Of a DNA stretch of 64,000 bases, positions 24,108-35,867 are shown piece after piece. Position 1 is the stretch's first letter. Every line of letters begins with the position of its first letter. Where the stretch lies: contig NC_088911.1 in assembly GCF_963576675.1 (NCBI RefSeq), positions 32,100,501 to 32,164,500 of the forward strand, written 5' to 3'. A program made the translations under genes and the position numbers. The notes under the pieces are model-generated. The model had not been told where the DNA came from. It ran no database searches and saw nothing but the letters and a program-made list of their open reading frames with translations. This DNA comes from Euphorbia lathyris (taxonomy: Eukaryota > Streptophyta > Magnoliopsida > Malpighiales > Euphorbiaceae).

Positions 24108-24275
24108 CTCGAATAAAGTGTTCGTGTAATTTTATCGTTTCGGTGGGACGAGTTGGAAGAGAATTGTAAGTATTGACGTTGGCAAAAATAAAACAAAAAT
24201 GGAAAAAATGAAAAAATTATTTTATTTTATTTTTATATATCATATATTTATGTTGATTTTATAAAATTTAAAAAA

Positions 24276-24421
24276 AAAATGCTGCTGGCCGCTGCGGCAC
24301 GCGGGGCGCGCGCGGCAGCACGCTCCGTGCGCCAGCGCTGCCGCAGCTCTAGGAGCTGCGGGACGCGGGGCGCGCGCATCGCTGGGCACCGCCGCTGTGC
24401 GACGCCCGCCGGCCGCAACGA
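24276..24421 (+). other. GC-rich island inside element B
   Basis: About 145 bases of very high GC content between AT-rich blocks. It holds GCACGCGGGGCGCGCGCGGC and GGACGCGGGGCGCGCGCATC, two related words with the same CGCGGGGCG core as the LTR palindrome array. The ORF starting near 24279 is a by-product of the composition. Confidence 0.75.
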
Positions 24422-26255
24422 GTTGAAATTTTGTTTTTATTTTTTCTTTCTTCTCTCATTTTTTTTATATAATAAAAAAATAAAAATAAAAATAAAAATA
24501 ATAAATATTTATATATATATATATATATTTACATTAATAATCTTTCAATCCAATTTAAGTTTTAAATTTTATATTTTAAATAAATGCCAACCGAGTTCGA
24601 GAGTTGATGCCTCGAACACTCCACAAGTCATTACTATCGGGAGCGGAACATGTCATATCCACCACCATCGGAAGATGTTTGAGGGAGTCTTCTCTACCTT
24701 ACTCTTTTTCTTTACACTTTGTGCTTCAAATTTATTTCCCAATGTTGGAACTTATTGCGTTTTTAAGTGTGAGGAGGGATAGGGTAGATACCCCTCTATC
24801 TTTCAATTTAAATTCTATCTTTCTTTTTGTTTTTGTTTTCTTTTCTTTTGCGACGTCCTTGGAATAGACGTCATTTTAATAACGCGGAGGGCCGTGCAAC
24901 CCCGCACTCATCATTTGTTTTGCACTAACAAAAACAAAAATAAATAAAAATAAAATAAACAACAAAATAATTAAACTAATTTATTGACTCTTCTAATTTT
25001 TTCCAACATGCTATCCCTCCTTCCGAAATTAATTAAAGTTCCGTTATTTGTCATCAAAAATAAAAGTGTCGGAACATAAAGGAATGATTCGATGAAGAAA
25101 TTTTAGTCTTGATCTTAAAGTTAGAGAATTTGTGCAAAACCTAGGATTAGTACTAAACTAAAGCATTGAGTCTTAACCCAAATGTTATCTCCATAATGAA
25201 CTTTGAAAAGGCAATAAAAACGGGATAGTTGAGAATTTAGCGAAAACTTGATAGTACACAATTTGAACCCGAATCTTTGTGAGGTATATTTGAGCCTAAA
25301 AGAGTTCGTACGAGAACTCTAATTCTTTCACAATTTTTCGAGAGATTTGACTTCACTCGACTCATAGAATTTGCATCTAATATCGGGTTAAGTACACTTA
25401 TTTTTGGTAAAAAGGCAATAGATGATAAACCGAACCCACTTAGGCTAATTTTTCTTAAGTTATTTTTCTCGTTTTCATTAAACATTAGGAAACCCCTTCG
25501 AGCCTACTAACCCACTTTTTTGTTAATACCCTTTTAACATTTAACCCTTTTTCCTCTTGTTCAAATACCGACACAATCAAGTTGCATCCGAATTACCCAA
25601 AATAAGTCACGGCCTTAGCAAATGAACACCATAAACTCTCAAAATATTGTTTTGTGCCTCTATGAAAACAAAGGATACAATAAAAATAAAAAGGCATTCT
25701 CAAGCTCCACCCGAGCAATTTTGAAGTATATTTTGTAAAATTCGCTAAGGCTGAAATGAACAATGATACGGTGCAATCACAAACGGTATTTTTGAACTCG
25801 AGTTCCTTTACACTAACCACTAAAGAAGCCACCCACATTACAACCCCCCTCCGGGTTCATTTTTAATATTGCCTAACCATATTTTAGGAAGAAAAACCCG
25901 GATGAAAATGCAAATTCAACATGATCTCGAGTAAGTGCAAAGAAGAGCGCTAAAACACCGACCCACCTAAAATTGAGCGTAAGAGCGAAATCCCTTAGTG
26001 AGATACTATCGGGTTCTCAAAAGATAATCAACCCCCGTTAATATTGCCTATTAAATCTTGATCATGGAGGTTTCAAACAAGTTTCGTACTCAATTGTTTG
26101 CGTAGATACTTACCGAAACCTTTGCACAAAACCATAACTTTGAAATCACGCACTTGGCAAAACTAACCTGTGGTTTGTTTCTTAATTTTCTCAATCCCTT
26201 GTCTTTCGATTTCTTTTACTTGAGGACAAGTAAAACTTTAAAGTCCGATGAGGTT
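24422..26255 (+). other. Non-coding 3' internal region of element B
   Basis: No protease, RT or integrase motif in any frame. It ends with CTTGAGGACAAGTAAAAC and a short purine tract before the 3' LTR, the usual 3' end of Athila/Tat-type elements. Antisense ORFs at 25237-25485 and 25593-25838 show no family resemblance. Confidence 0.7.
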
Positions 26256-28031
26256 TGATAGGGGTATTTTACCCCTATCTTTTAGCGTGATTTACGGGAT
26301 GATTTCGGGTAAAATAAATAAGTTTAATTACAAAAATAAAGTGTTTTTGATAAATAAAGAAATAAAAATAAATCTCGTACTTTCAGTTTATTTTCCTCGT
26401 TTTTGATTAGTTTAGGAAATAAAAACGTCAAGCTAACTCGGCTCTCAAGTTTTGTATTTCAGGTATGAGAAAGGAGCAAAAAAAATCCACTCAATACGCG
26501 GGGCGTATTATCCTGTACGCGGGGCGCAAAACATAGTGCCAGAAATAATTGCCTTATCCGCAGGCACCATGTGGAACTGACTCAGCATACGCGGGGCGTA
26601 TGACACATGTCGGCAATAATTGGCCTAATCCTGAAAGTCAGACTGCATTGTCTCCCAGAGTCAACTATACTTACGCGGGGCGTACCACTATATACGCGGG
26701 GCGTAAAAGGCAGTTCTTCAACATAAAAAGATCAGAGACTCTTTTACGCGGGGCGTACTTCAGCTACGCACGACGTAAAAGCACCAATTCAGGCAATAAA
26801 ACTCCAGAGACTCAAACACGCGGGGCATACAATCCTTTACGCAGGGCGTACTTGAGTCAACAAGACAACGAATTGGTCCACATGCAGAAGATTTCTGACG
26901 GAATGGGCATTTACGCGGGGCGTACCATGGGATTTCTGCACCAAATAATGTTGCTCCATATTTGTGCTTTATGAAATTACAAACCTGCCCTTGCTTGATG
27001 TCTATAAATAAGAAGCTCTTGAACTTTATTTGACACCAATTACATACTAGAGAGCTACACTATACTCTTTTCTTTCCTTGTAATTTAGATTCGATTTTGT
27101 AAGTTAAACTCTCCCCCTCGAGAGCTTGTTCGTTGTTCCGGTGTTCCATTGACGCTCCGTTCCACCATTCGTCACCAAGCTCGAGAGTTCCACCTCCACG
27201 ACCTAGGAGACGGCTTTGAGTCCGGTTAGCTAGTTCCAAGGGCGGATTCTCCCTTTTTACTTGCTAATTAGCTTGTACTCTTTCTATGTACTAGGCTTGG
27301 TTGTATTTCATCTAATCACCTTCCATATTTATAATTTATGATTTATAATCTCTATTTCCTTTTATGTGTTAATGTTTATTGCTTGTTTTGATATTGATAA
27401 TTGATTCTTGTGTAGGAGAACGCGATTACCGCCGTCATTCAGGCTATCTTTAGGGAGTTATATAGGTGTTGCCTTACCGGAAGTGACAAACCGGAAACCA
27501 TAGGAATTGACAAGCCACGGAACTTACGGGCCCTAGTTTCTAATTCCCCCGCATTAGACACGCCTTGACTAGGAATCACGTAGTCTAAGTGCTTCACGGG
27601 TCGGTTCTACTACACTTGGTCATCTTTGCAAGAGTAAACTATTATCCGTATACATTTAGAGTCATTATTTATCATTGTTATAACTTATCATATCCACCCC
27701 ACTTCATAGAGTTTTAGCTACATAAATCTGTGTCGCCAATAGTGAGGAATAGTGCGTAGTTGTGTCTTACTTAATCCCAAAGTAATTACCGCTTAAATAA
27801 CATACGAAACCGAGTCGTCTAATACTTGTAGTTATAAATCCCGTGGATTCGATACCCGGTCTTAACCGGATTATTACTTGATAACGACGGGGTACACTTG
27901 CCCCTACGTAGTCGTAACGTCTAGTAGAGTTAAGAGCAATTTATAAAGACCACATCCATAGACATAGCACATTCACCGCAATACACATTAAATCTTCATT
28001 AGAAAGCTCTACCTAGATCCTACGCCCATCA
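26256..28031 (+). repeat. Element B 3' LTR
   Basis: TGATAGGGGT...CCCATCA, nearly identical to the 5' LTR but shorter by two palindrome-word units (one after CATACGCGGGGCGTATGACAC, one before CATGGGATTTCTG). Confidence 0.93.
26495..26924 (+). repeat. Palindrome-word array in the 3' LTR of B
   Basis: About ten words of the TACGCGGGGCGTA type, colinear with the 5' LTR array minus two units. TATA box CTATAAATA follows near 27002. Confidence 0.92.
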
Positions 28032-28125
28032 GCGACTCTAAGGGAGGGGGAGAAGTCTGTTCATCTGGCACTATCATGGGTGCATCTGTTATGCTTTCAG
28101 GAGGATTCAAGTCAAGGTGGAGATT

Positions 28126-28426
28126 TGTCGTAATGCCTTGAATCATGGGTTTTCTATTCGGAGTAGTATTGAGTTTCGGATTCCTAGTTAGATTAGGATC
28201 ATGGGTTCCTAGTTGGATTGGGATCATGGGTTCCTAGTGGGATTAGGTTAGATTGGGTATTATAAATACCCCATTATGTAAACCTAATCATTGTAATCTG
28301 ATTTTCGCCTCCTAATAATACTATTCTCCTTCTGCCCGTGGACTAGCCAACACAACGTTGGTGAACCACATAAATCTGTGTTTTTCGATTGTTTATTATT
28401 TTATCTTTCATTAATTCTGCACAACA
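28126..28426 (+). repeat. Copia 3' LTR (301 bp)
   Basis: TGTCGTAATGCC...CACAACA, followed by the duplicated GATAA. It has three copies of the ~25-bp ATCATGGGTTCCTAG unit against four in the 5' LTR. Confidence 0.92.
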
Positions 28427-28431
28427 GATAA

Positions 28432-28968
28432 AATGATGCACATGTGAAATGTAGATGACAATATTCATGATTAATAAGACAATTTGATGAATTATTTATC
28501 AAATTGACCCAATTAGGAATAAAATTGCTCTTATCTGCCAACATTAAGGGTATAATTGCACCATTTTAGACGTTAAGAATGGTAAATTGTCCTAGCTATA
28601 AATGTTAGAGCTATTTTTGCACCTTATACTATTATAAAATAAAAAATGTGTTACAGAAATTAATAAAAATAATCTATATAAAAAATAAAAAATAAATTTA
28701 TTAAACGCAATAAAACCTTGTTCTTTCTGTAATTATTTTGTAGAAATATAAATAATGTTAAAGAAAAAACATATTTTGTGGAAATAAGAAGGATAATTTT
28801 GTCAACAACAAATAACTACAAACAACTGCTTATGAAAAGCTCCAAAACGCTGCAGTTTCCAAAGAAAATAGTAAACGATGTGCTTATATAAACCTAACGA
28901 AACGCTATATTTCATGAGGTTTATAGTGAAACACTAAACGCTCATCCGAAAAGCTAAAACAAATACCC
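28432..28968. mobile_element. Right part of the MITE split by the copia element
   Basis: Continues the MITE that starts at 14781: 'aataaaaccttgttcttt', 'aggataattttgtcaac' and 'tataaacctaacgaaacg' match the intact copy at 13526-14017. It ends AAGCTAAAACAAATACC, inverted relative to the left end. Confidence 0.7.
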
Positions 28969-29553
28969 TCTCGATTCGATTGAAGTCTATTTCGAACCGA
29001 ATCTATAGGGTGAATCTAAATTATAACAGAAACTTATGATTCGTGATTCCAATCATATGATTCGATTCGATTCGATTCAACTCTATTTCGAGTCGGATCT
29101 TCATCAATGTTCATCAAAAACTTCAACAAACTAACTACTAAATTCACTATCCTCTAGTTGAATTGTTATTTAGCAGGTTATCAACTCAAACTAGTTTCAT
29201 TCCAGCATTATCAAGTTGACAACAAGGCAAAAAAAGAGTTAGAAGCTCAAACTCTCCATTTTCACTAAGTTATTAAACAAAGTCCGATTTGTGAATTAAT
29301 TTTATTAGGATTACATTTGCATTAGATTTGAATTGTAAGTACTTGGTTGATATGATTTCTTTTTTGATATTAAAATTACATTTCTAGACTAATATTTGAT
29401 AATATTTTGAGTTCAACATGGTAAATATTTTATTTTTTTAAAATATTATGAATTTAAACTGAATCTTACAATTCGATTCACGGGTCACGATTCACAAAAT
29501 ATGGATTTTGATTCATAAATCGAATCTCGATTTAACATCTAACTAGTGTTTTT
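28969..29553. other. Spacer with GATTCGATTCGATTC words, possible old hAT remnant
   Basis: Contains clusters of GATTCGATTCGATTC (near 29060) and ATTCGATTCACGGGTCACG (near 29468), a pattern often seen at hAT-type MITE ends, but I could not pair termini. No gene. Confidence 0.35.
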
Positions 29554-31400
29554 TTAGGCCGGGGGCATGACATTGTAGCAGTACGTACATTGTGGATAGT
29601 AAAACTTGTCTTGATAATGTAATCTAGATCCATGGGTATATGATGATATCTTACTGTTACATCTACTAAGGAATAAAGAACATGTCCTATTGTGGAATCG
29701 ATGAACATATATATACATGGGGTGGATAATAATCTTTAGGGCAAGCTTTGTTAAGATGTGAAATCTACGCACAGGCTCCACTTGACATTAGCCTTCTTTA
29801 TTAGTAGGACCTTACCCACCTATTTGGGATAGTAGACTTCCTTGATATAATCTTAATTCTTTAAAAAAAATGTCTTTGTTTGAATCATTTTCTGTCTCTC
29901 TTCCCTATGATTAGGCTTTTTCTGGATGATCGGAGTGGCTTTGCGGTTGATGTTAAAAGAGTGCATCATTACTTTCGATGAAACCCCCTTTATATCCTCT
30001 GAACACCGTGCAAAATCGTTGATGTTCTTTACTAACGTGTCAATAACTGCCTTGGGATCCTTTAATATTTCTGTCGAAATTTGAATGGATTTTCCTTCGG
30101 CCAATAAGACCATCTCTAAGGTTCCAACTCACTCAGCCCGCTCATTCTCTTATTATATTGGATCATGTGCTAGCTTCATACTTAGATAGGCGACATATGT
30201 TTCTTGGGGCTATCACTTGGTTTTCCTAGGCAACAACCATGAAGTCTTCCAATAGTATTTCTATCACCAGGGCATATTTCATGAGCCTGGCGAAAGATTT
30301 CTCAATATTCCAAAAGTGAATTCACATCGAGATCTATTACCCTTTCCTTATCTTTGAACAACCTCTTTCTTTTCACTGAACAATCCTCTTTCGATCCCCC
30401 AAGCAATAACATTGATTACCTATCTACGTGCCCGTTCTATTGGGTGTTTGTCTCGTTGATCATATGCTTTCTCTAGGTTTTTAAAAAACTTATCAACTTT
30501 GCCCTGTTCAGCCATTTTATTGAGCTATGTGGCCAATTGTCTACACTGCTGTCGTGACCTTTACTTTTTTGAAACTCACAATGCATGCCATTGAGATGTC
30601 TCTTAGATGATTTTAACTTCAGTTGATACTGGATTATTTTCTGCTCTTTTCTACCTAATAGAGAATTTTTTTTCTAGGGGCATTCAAATGAGCGAAGTTT
30701 CGGCATGTGTGTTCCCTCGACCTTCGACGATCCTTTCCCCTTTTGCCTCTAGATTCCCTTGAGCTATTCACTAGTCCCAAACCTATCCTTAACAAATGAT
30801 CTGGGCCATGTCCATCCTATTTGAAAATTGTCAGATCAAGACGATGAGGCTGTCTAAGAGGTGTCCATGAATGATCATGCCTTCGGCGTGTAGGACTAGA
30901 TGTCTTTTCCTTAAATCGCTCTCTGTTGACATCATGTTGAGATTCTTTTGACCAATCTCGCTTTTTGGGGCAAGTGCAGACAACATGATGTCTGATGGAG
31001 CATGTGATGGAGTCTTGTCTATCTTCGTGCTTATTAGCCTTCATTGCCTCTCTAAGTTCTGCTCGTACAACTTCCATTTGTATGACATGCTCAGCTCGGA
31101 GGACATTCATGGATTCCAAGAAGAAACTTATATTATTTATAAGCTTTCTTGTGATTTCATCCATGAATCTGCGATGATCATGATCTCCAAAACATGCCTC
31201 TATCTGCTGGTCCAACACTAGGGATGATAAGCAAGGGCTTTAGTAGATTGTTACTTCCATCAACAAGACCTCGATACCTTGCTAGAGTAGTTGAAGAAGT
31301 AGGAATATCGGGGGATGGTTGAATGACGGGTTGGATAATAAAATTGCTTATCTGAGTCGTGATGCAACTTTTTTCACCATTTGATGGCTTCAAACCAGGA
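29554..31400 (-). pseudogene. Decayed Ty3/gypsy gag-pol
   Basis: On the minus strand, about 30113 down to 29600 reads the start of a gypsy RT across frameshifts: INDFARCSEDIKGVSS, then a KKPNHREERQ segment, then VDFTSLNKACPKD, all known landmarks before the RT active site. Upstream, 31218-30817 is an open gag-like stretch (MLDQQIEACFGDHDHRRFMD and a basic tail). Between them, stops fall in every frame. No LTR was found. It is inactive. Confidence 0.75.
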
Positions 31401-31412
31401 TAAACTGACTGC

Positions 31413-31590
31413 CTGTCTTGAGTACATGAAATGAGATTAGCAAACGGTCAAAGGAGAGACTGACTTCAGATATCCCTACTCTGTTGTTTAAGTCAATAGA
31501 TTGTCTTGAGTACCTGAAATAAGATTAACAATGAGTTAGAGAATGGGCTAGAGTTCGACGTACCTATTCTGATGCTGAAGTTAATATAAA
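31413..31590. repeat. Tandem duplication, ~87-bp period
   Basis: CTGTCTTGAGTACATGAAAT (31413) recurs as TTGTCTTGAGTACCTGAAAT (31501), with the following bases also similar. It probably belongs to the 5' side of the gypsy relic. Confidence 0.55.
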
Positions 31591-32055
31591 AAAAAAAAAA
31601 AGTGATGAAAGTTATATATACCTTATTATATTGAGTTGCCCTTTTATTTAACTTAAAATTACTTATTTTTAATAATATTTATAACATTCAAAACTTTTAT
31701 CAAACAAAAAATAAAACCATTAGAATGAGGTGGCATTTCTTGATGCATGCAGACACGTAAAGAACATAGAATATACATCTGAAATACAAGTACAAAATAA
31801 ATACAAAGGACAATGTCATAATATATAGTATGTGTGTTTTCGGAATTACAGTACAGAGGACAGCCGGACCATATAATCAATGCCTAATAGTGTTGGGCCC
31901 CCTACCTGCGCGTATCAAATTATTAAGGATGTTGCCAAATATTAACCACCAATTTGTGTCCCTCAATTATCCCTATCCTTGTCAATCTTCATGCATTTCC
32001 ATTATACAAATATAAAATTTTAGAATTCTATATACCAATGAAAAACAAACTACCA
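31591..32055. other. AT-rich spacer
   Basis: Nothing recognised on either strand. Confidence 0.4.
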
Positions 32056-32064
32056 ATGAAAAAT

Positions 32065-32438
32065 GGGTAAATAATTTATTAGTCTCCTCCTTTTTACTTA
32101 ACACATTGTTTGGTCCCTTTATTTTAAAAAAAACACATCATAAGATTTCTATCTTTTGTCAATATTTACCCATTTGTCCTTTTATTTATTTTTTTAGCTT
32201 TTTGACTGTTATATTTGGCATAAACAGATAGACAGAAAATAACAGAGTAACATGACCATTTTGTATATACTATAGATGTCCCAAAAACTAAAATATGTTC
32301 AGTTAAAAATCTAAAACGACAGAATGACCAAATGTTTAATATTGACAAAAGATATAGATCTGATAATATATTTTTCAAAATAAGAGGACTAAACAGTATG
32401 TTAGATAAAAAAGATGGGAACTAATAAATTATTTACCC
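32065..32438. mobile_element. Mutator-type MITE with ~95-bp TIRs and a perfect 9-bp target duplication
   Basis: The duplication ATGAAAAAT is at 32056-32064 and 32439-32447. Termini are GGGTAAATAATTTATTAGTC and, reversed, GGGTAAATAATTTATTAGTT, and similarity continues for ~95 bases ('aacacattgtttggtcc' against 'aacatactgtttagtcc'). A 9-bp duplication with long TIRs starting GGG fits a MULE. No coding capacity. Confidence 0.87.
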
Positions 32439-32555
32439 ATGAAAAATAGACACATATTTGCTAAATAATTCTCATCCCTTTTGATTAGACCCGGCAAAGC
32501 GACACACGACCCGATGACACGACACAGACACGACATGCTTTTTTAGTGTTAGTGT

Positions 32556-35500
32556 TTAGGGTTTTATGACACGACACGAAAGTTGACACGACACGAAATG
32601 ACACGTTAATTTTCGTGTCAACCCGAAAACACGAAACTGACACGGATATTGAATCGCTTCGCAAAGCGAGCACCATGACGGGCCAATAAAACCTCGACGT
32701 CTTAAATTGTCCGTTGTTGTGAGCTTGCCAAGCATCGCTTTCCAACAGATCAAGGACCGAGAGGGTGGGAGGAATTCCTTCCAGATAAACTTCGCCCAAT
32801 TCACTGAGCGATACGGAGACATCAACTGAAGAGCATTCTTTACTGTGAACAGGCCGTTATTACTAGGCTTCCAGAAACCGGTGTCCTCCAAAAACGGGCC
32901 AATCTGAACCGCTCTAATTCGACTCTCAACCAGCGCAGGAACATGTAGATTATCAGCCCAGCTCCCATTCTCAATATACATTGATACTTTGTCTGTTAGG
33001 TCTGTTCTATCCGAACCAAAAGTTTGTATTGCGGTGTTGGGACAGATCCAGCTATATGTCCAGAAGCAGAGATTGGATCTGGTTCCAATGATCCAAAAGG
33101 TATTTGCACGAATCATTTCCAGACTGATTCGGATGGATCCCAATGAGGAGCTTCCAAAAATTACGGAGGGACAGTTGTTGTTTTTTACGAACCGGGTCCT
33201 GAGAAGCCTAGTGATTAATCCCTTCTCATTATAAATTCTCCACCCCAGCTTCATCAGCATAGCAGCATTCATTTTCTGAATATTTTGAACTCCCAAACCA
33301 CCTGCAGAGCATGGCGTACAAACCACTTTCCGAGAAACAGTGACCAATTTCTTTGTATTAACATCACCCGTCCATAAAAAGTTACGCATAGCTCGATTAA
33401 TGAGGTCAAGAAGCGACTTAGGCCATCGATAGACAGCAAAAGAGTGCAGGAGGGAGCTACTAATCACCGAGTTTATAAGAACCAATCTTCCTGCCATGGA
33501 GAGGATGCTACCTTTCCACTTAGCAAAACGAACGAGAATCTTGTCGGCTACCGGTTGAATCCAGGCCTTTTTAGGTGCACCGATGAACAGGGGAACCCCC
33601 AAATACTGAATAGGCAAGTTTCCTTGAGGCATACGCATCCAGTTTTTTATATCTGCTACCCTTCTGTTCGATACATGTCGCCCTACGTAGAAAGTGGACT
33701 TAGCCAGGTTAATCTGCTGACCTGAGAGCTGTGAATACTGATGGAAAATATCCGAGAATTCTCTAATATTGCGCTTAGTAGCTCGGATGAACAGAATCAC
33801 GTCATCCGCGTACATTAAGTGACTGGGAAAATTCACATTCCGATTGTAAATACAGGGTTGAATAGCACCATTTTCAACACGCTGGGTGATCCGTCTGCTA
33901 AGAAAATCTTCGGCTATACAGAACAGCAAAGGTGACAGAGGATCACCCTGCCTGACCCCTCGAGAGCATGAGAAGTAACCTTTAGCGCTGTCGTTAATCA
34001 AAATGGAGATTCTTGACGAAGTGAAAATATTGTGCACCCAATCTCTGAATTTATCTGAGAAGCCAAAGCACCCCAACACTTCAAGTAGAAAATGCCAGTC
34101 CACTGTATCAAAGGTCTTTCTAATGTCCACCTTTACAACCATATTACCACCTCTTGCCTTTTTAGCCAAAAGATTAACCCCCTCTGAAGCTCCTGCGATG
34201 CAGTCAGAAATTAGACGCCCTTTTATAAAGCCGAACTGCTCCGGGGAGATGATTTTTTGTGTTATGATGGCTAATCGAGAAGCCAGTATCTTAGTGACAA
34301 TCTTGAAACAGAAGTTACTGAGAATGATTGGACGAAATTGGTCAATAGTAATTGCATCCGAGACCTTTGGGATCAAAACCATTAGATTTGAGTTCCACCC
34401 CGTCGACATAACCCCAGTGATGAAGAAGCTGCGCACAGCAAGACACACATCTGAGCCCACAATGTTCCAGAATGTTTTATAGAAAATACCCGTGTATCCA
34501 TCAGGCCCCGGGGCGCTCTGGTCATCCATGTCGAAAACAGCCGCTTGAATCTCATCTGACGAGGGAGCTGTGGTTAGATCATTGTTTTCTTCCTCTGAAA
34601 CCATACTGGGAATCGTAGCTCTTACCTCCTCAAAATTTCTGTTGTCCAAGTTTGGAGTATTAAAGAGATTTTCGTAGAAATTCAGCACATGCTCCTCAAT
34701 TTGAGCTGTATCCGAAGTGATCACTTCGTTAATTCTGATATGCTTAATTCCCAGCTTCGATTTTCTTCGAGCCACTCTTTGATGGAAAAAACCCATGTTC
34801 CGATTCCCTTCCTTGAGCCATTTCGTTCTACTTTGCTCCTTGTAAAACACTTCTTGTTGCAGTAAGTATTTCTCAAGGTCCTCGTGAGCGTTTAGTTCCA
34901 TTCTGTGAAGCTCGTCCGAGAAACCCTCGTTGGAAATCCGATTCTGCACTGTCTGAAGCACCGAATTGGCCTGCTCTATATTTTGATTCAGATTCCCGAA
35001 AGTATTTTTGTTCCAATCCCTAAGTGAAAATCTCAATCGCTTAAGTTTAAAGCTTATACGTTGCATAGGATGTAATGGAGGTGTATCGGTTGCCCAATTC
35101 CGTTCAATTAACCCCCGAAGAGACTGATCCCTGGTCCATATTGACAGAAATCTGAAGCGGGCTGGTGCGCGGCTGCCTGTGGTGCACATTAGAAGCAGGG
35201 GGCAATGGTCCGAGCAATGTCTCGGGAGAGCTAGACAGCTGATATCATTCCAAGCCTGAAAAAAATTTAGGTTTCCCATAGCCCTATCAATTTTGCATTC
35301 AACTCTCTGCTTCCCTCGTCGCCCATTCGACCATGTGTAGAAGGAGCCCCTTGTAACAATATCTGACATATCACAGTTATCCGTACATTCATTGAACTCT
35401 TTACAGGATGATCGGAGCGGTGGCAGCCCCATTTTTTCATGTGAGCCTCTAGTGACGTTAAAATCACCAACCATTGCCCAAGGCCCATTGCAACTATTTG

Positions 35501-35867
35501 AAACGGACTCGAGGCTGGCCCAAAGCATACGGCGTTCCATAGGGGTGTTAGCCGCATAAACCACAGATAAATAGAATTGAACATCATCCAACTGTAAACT
35601 GAAAGTAATATGTTGTTCGTTACGGTCAACCAAATTCACCGGAAGATCCCGTTTGACAAGGACCCAAAGTGAAGTAGGGGTGCGGTTATTGACAAAAACT
35701 AAGTCCATATCCAAACTGATCCAAAAAGCAGGAATAACAGAAGAGAAACTAACCATAGGTTCTGCAATGCATAAAACGTCTGGTTTGTGGTCCCTACAGA
35801 TGTTTTTCAATCGTCGTTACGTGGGGGCGTTGGCAATGCCACGACAGTTCCAGTACAGCACTATCAT
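32556..35867 (-). pseudogene. LINE (L1-type) ORF2: endonuclease and reverse transcriptase, 3'-truncated
   Basis: Starts at ATG 35867-35865, overlapping the ORF1 stop as ATGA. A TAA about 17 codons in interrupts it, after which 1084 codons are open from 35810. N-terminal endonuclease: the start has YWNCRGI, then residues about 1-210 of the long frame include VGDFNVTRGSHEK and CSDHCPLLL. RT spans about 430-720 with GPDGYTGIFYK, IRKTFDTVDW, GVRQGDPLSPLLF and the catalytic MYADD near residue 667. The C-terminus holds the usual WKGSILSMAGRL region and stops inside the zinc-knuckle-like motif at SWCSLCEA; the RNase H part is absent. The last ~30 codons are read from hAT sequence. Confidence 0.92.

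Larger units (their letters stand above)
21486..28031 (+). mobile_element. Athila-like non-autonomous LTR element B, complete
   Basis: The 5' LTR is 21486-23303 (1818 bp) and the 3' LTR 26256-28031 (1776 bp), both TGATAGGG...CCCATCA. The perfect target duplication GCGAC is at 21481-21485 and 28032-28036. The primer site TGGCGCCGTTGCCGGGGA at 23310 pairs with tRNA-Asp, as in Athila-type gypsy elements. The ~2.95-kb internal region has only a gag-like ORF, a conserved hairpin and a GC-rich island; there is no protease, RT or integrase. The LTRs differ at few sites besides word-copy changes, so the insertion is recent. It sits in the copia 3' end. Confidence 0.93.
15004..28426 (+). mobile_element. 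Ty1/copia LTR retrotransposon (Tork/TNT1-like), defective, with three nested insertions
   Basis: The 5' LTR is 15004-15321 and the 3' LTR 28126-28426, both TG...CA. The 5-bp target duplication GATAA is seen at 14999-15003 and 28427-28431. The primer site TGGTATCAGAGC pairs with initiator tRNA-Met. A polypurine tract, AAGGTGGAGA, precedes the 3' LTR. Removing the hAT MITE (18559-19160), the solo LTR (19330-21160) and the Athila-like element B (21486-28031), each with its target duplication, leaves an element of about 4.4 kb. Many stops and an RT deletion make it non-autonomous. Confidence 0.93.

Noticed and set aside
24279..24782. 167-codon ORF with Ala/Arg-rich start
   Set aside because: Produced by the GC-rich island; the second half is AT-rich low-complexity, and it lies in the non-coding part of element B.
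25237..25838. Two antisense ORFs in element B as possible antisense genes
   Set aside because: No domain, no promoter-like leader and no clear counterpart in element C.
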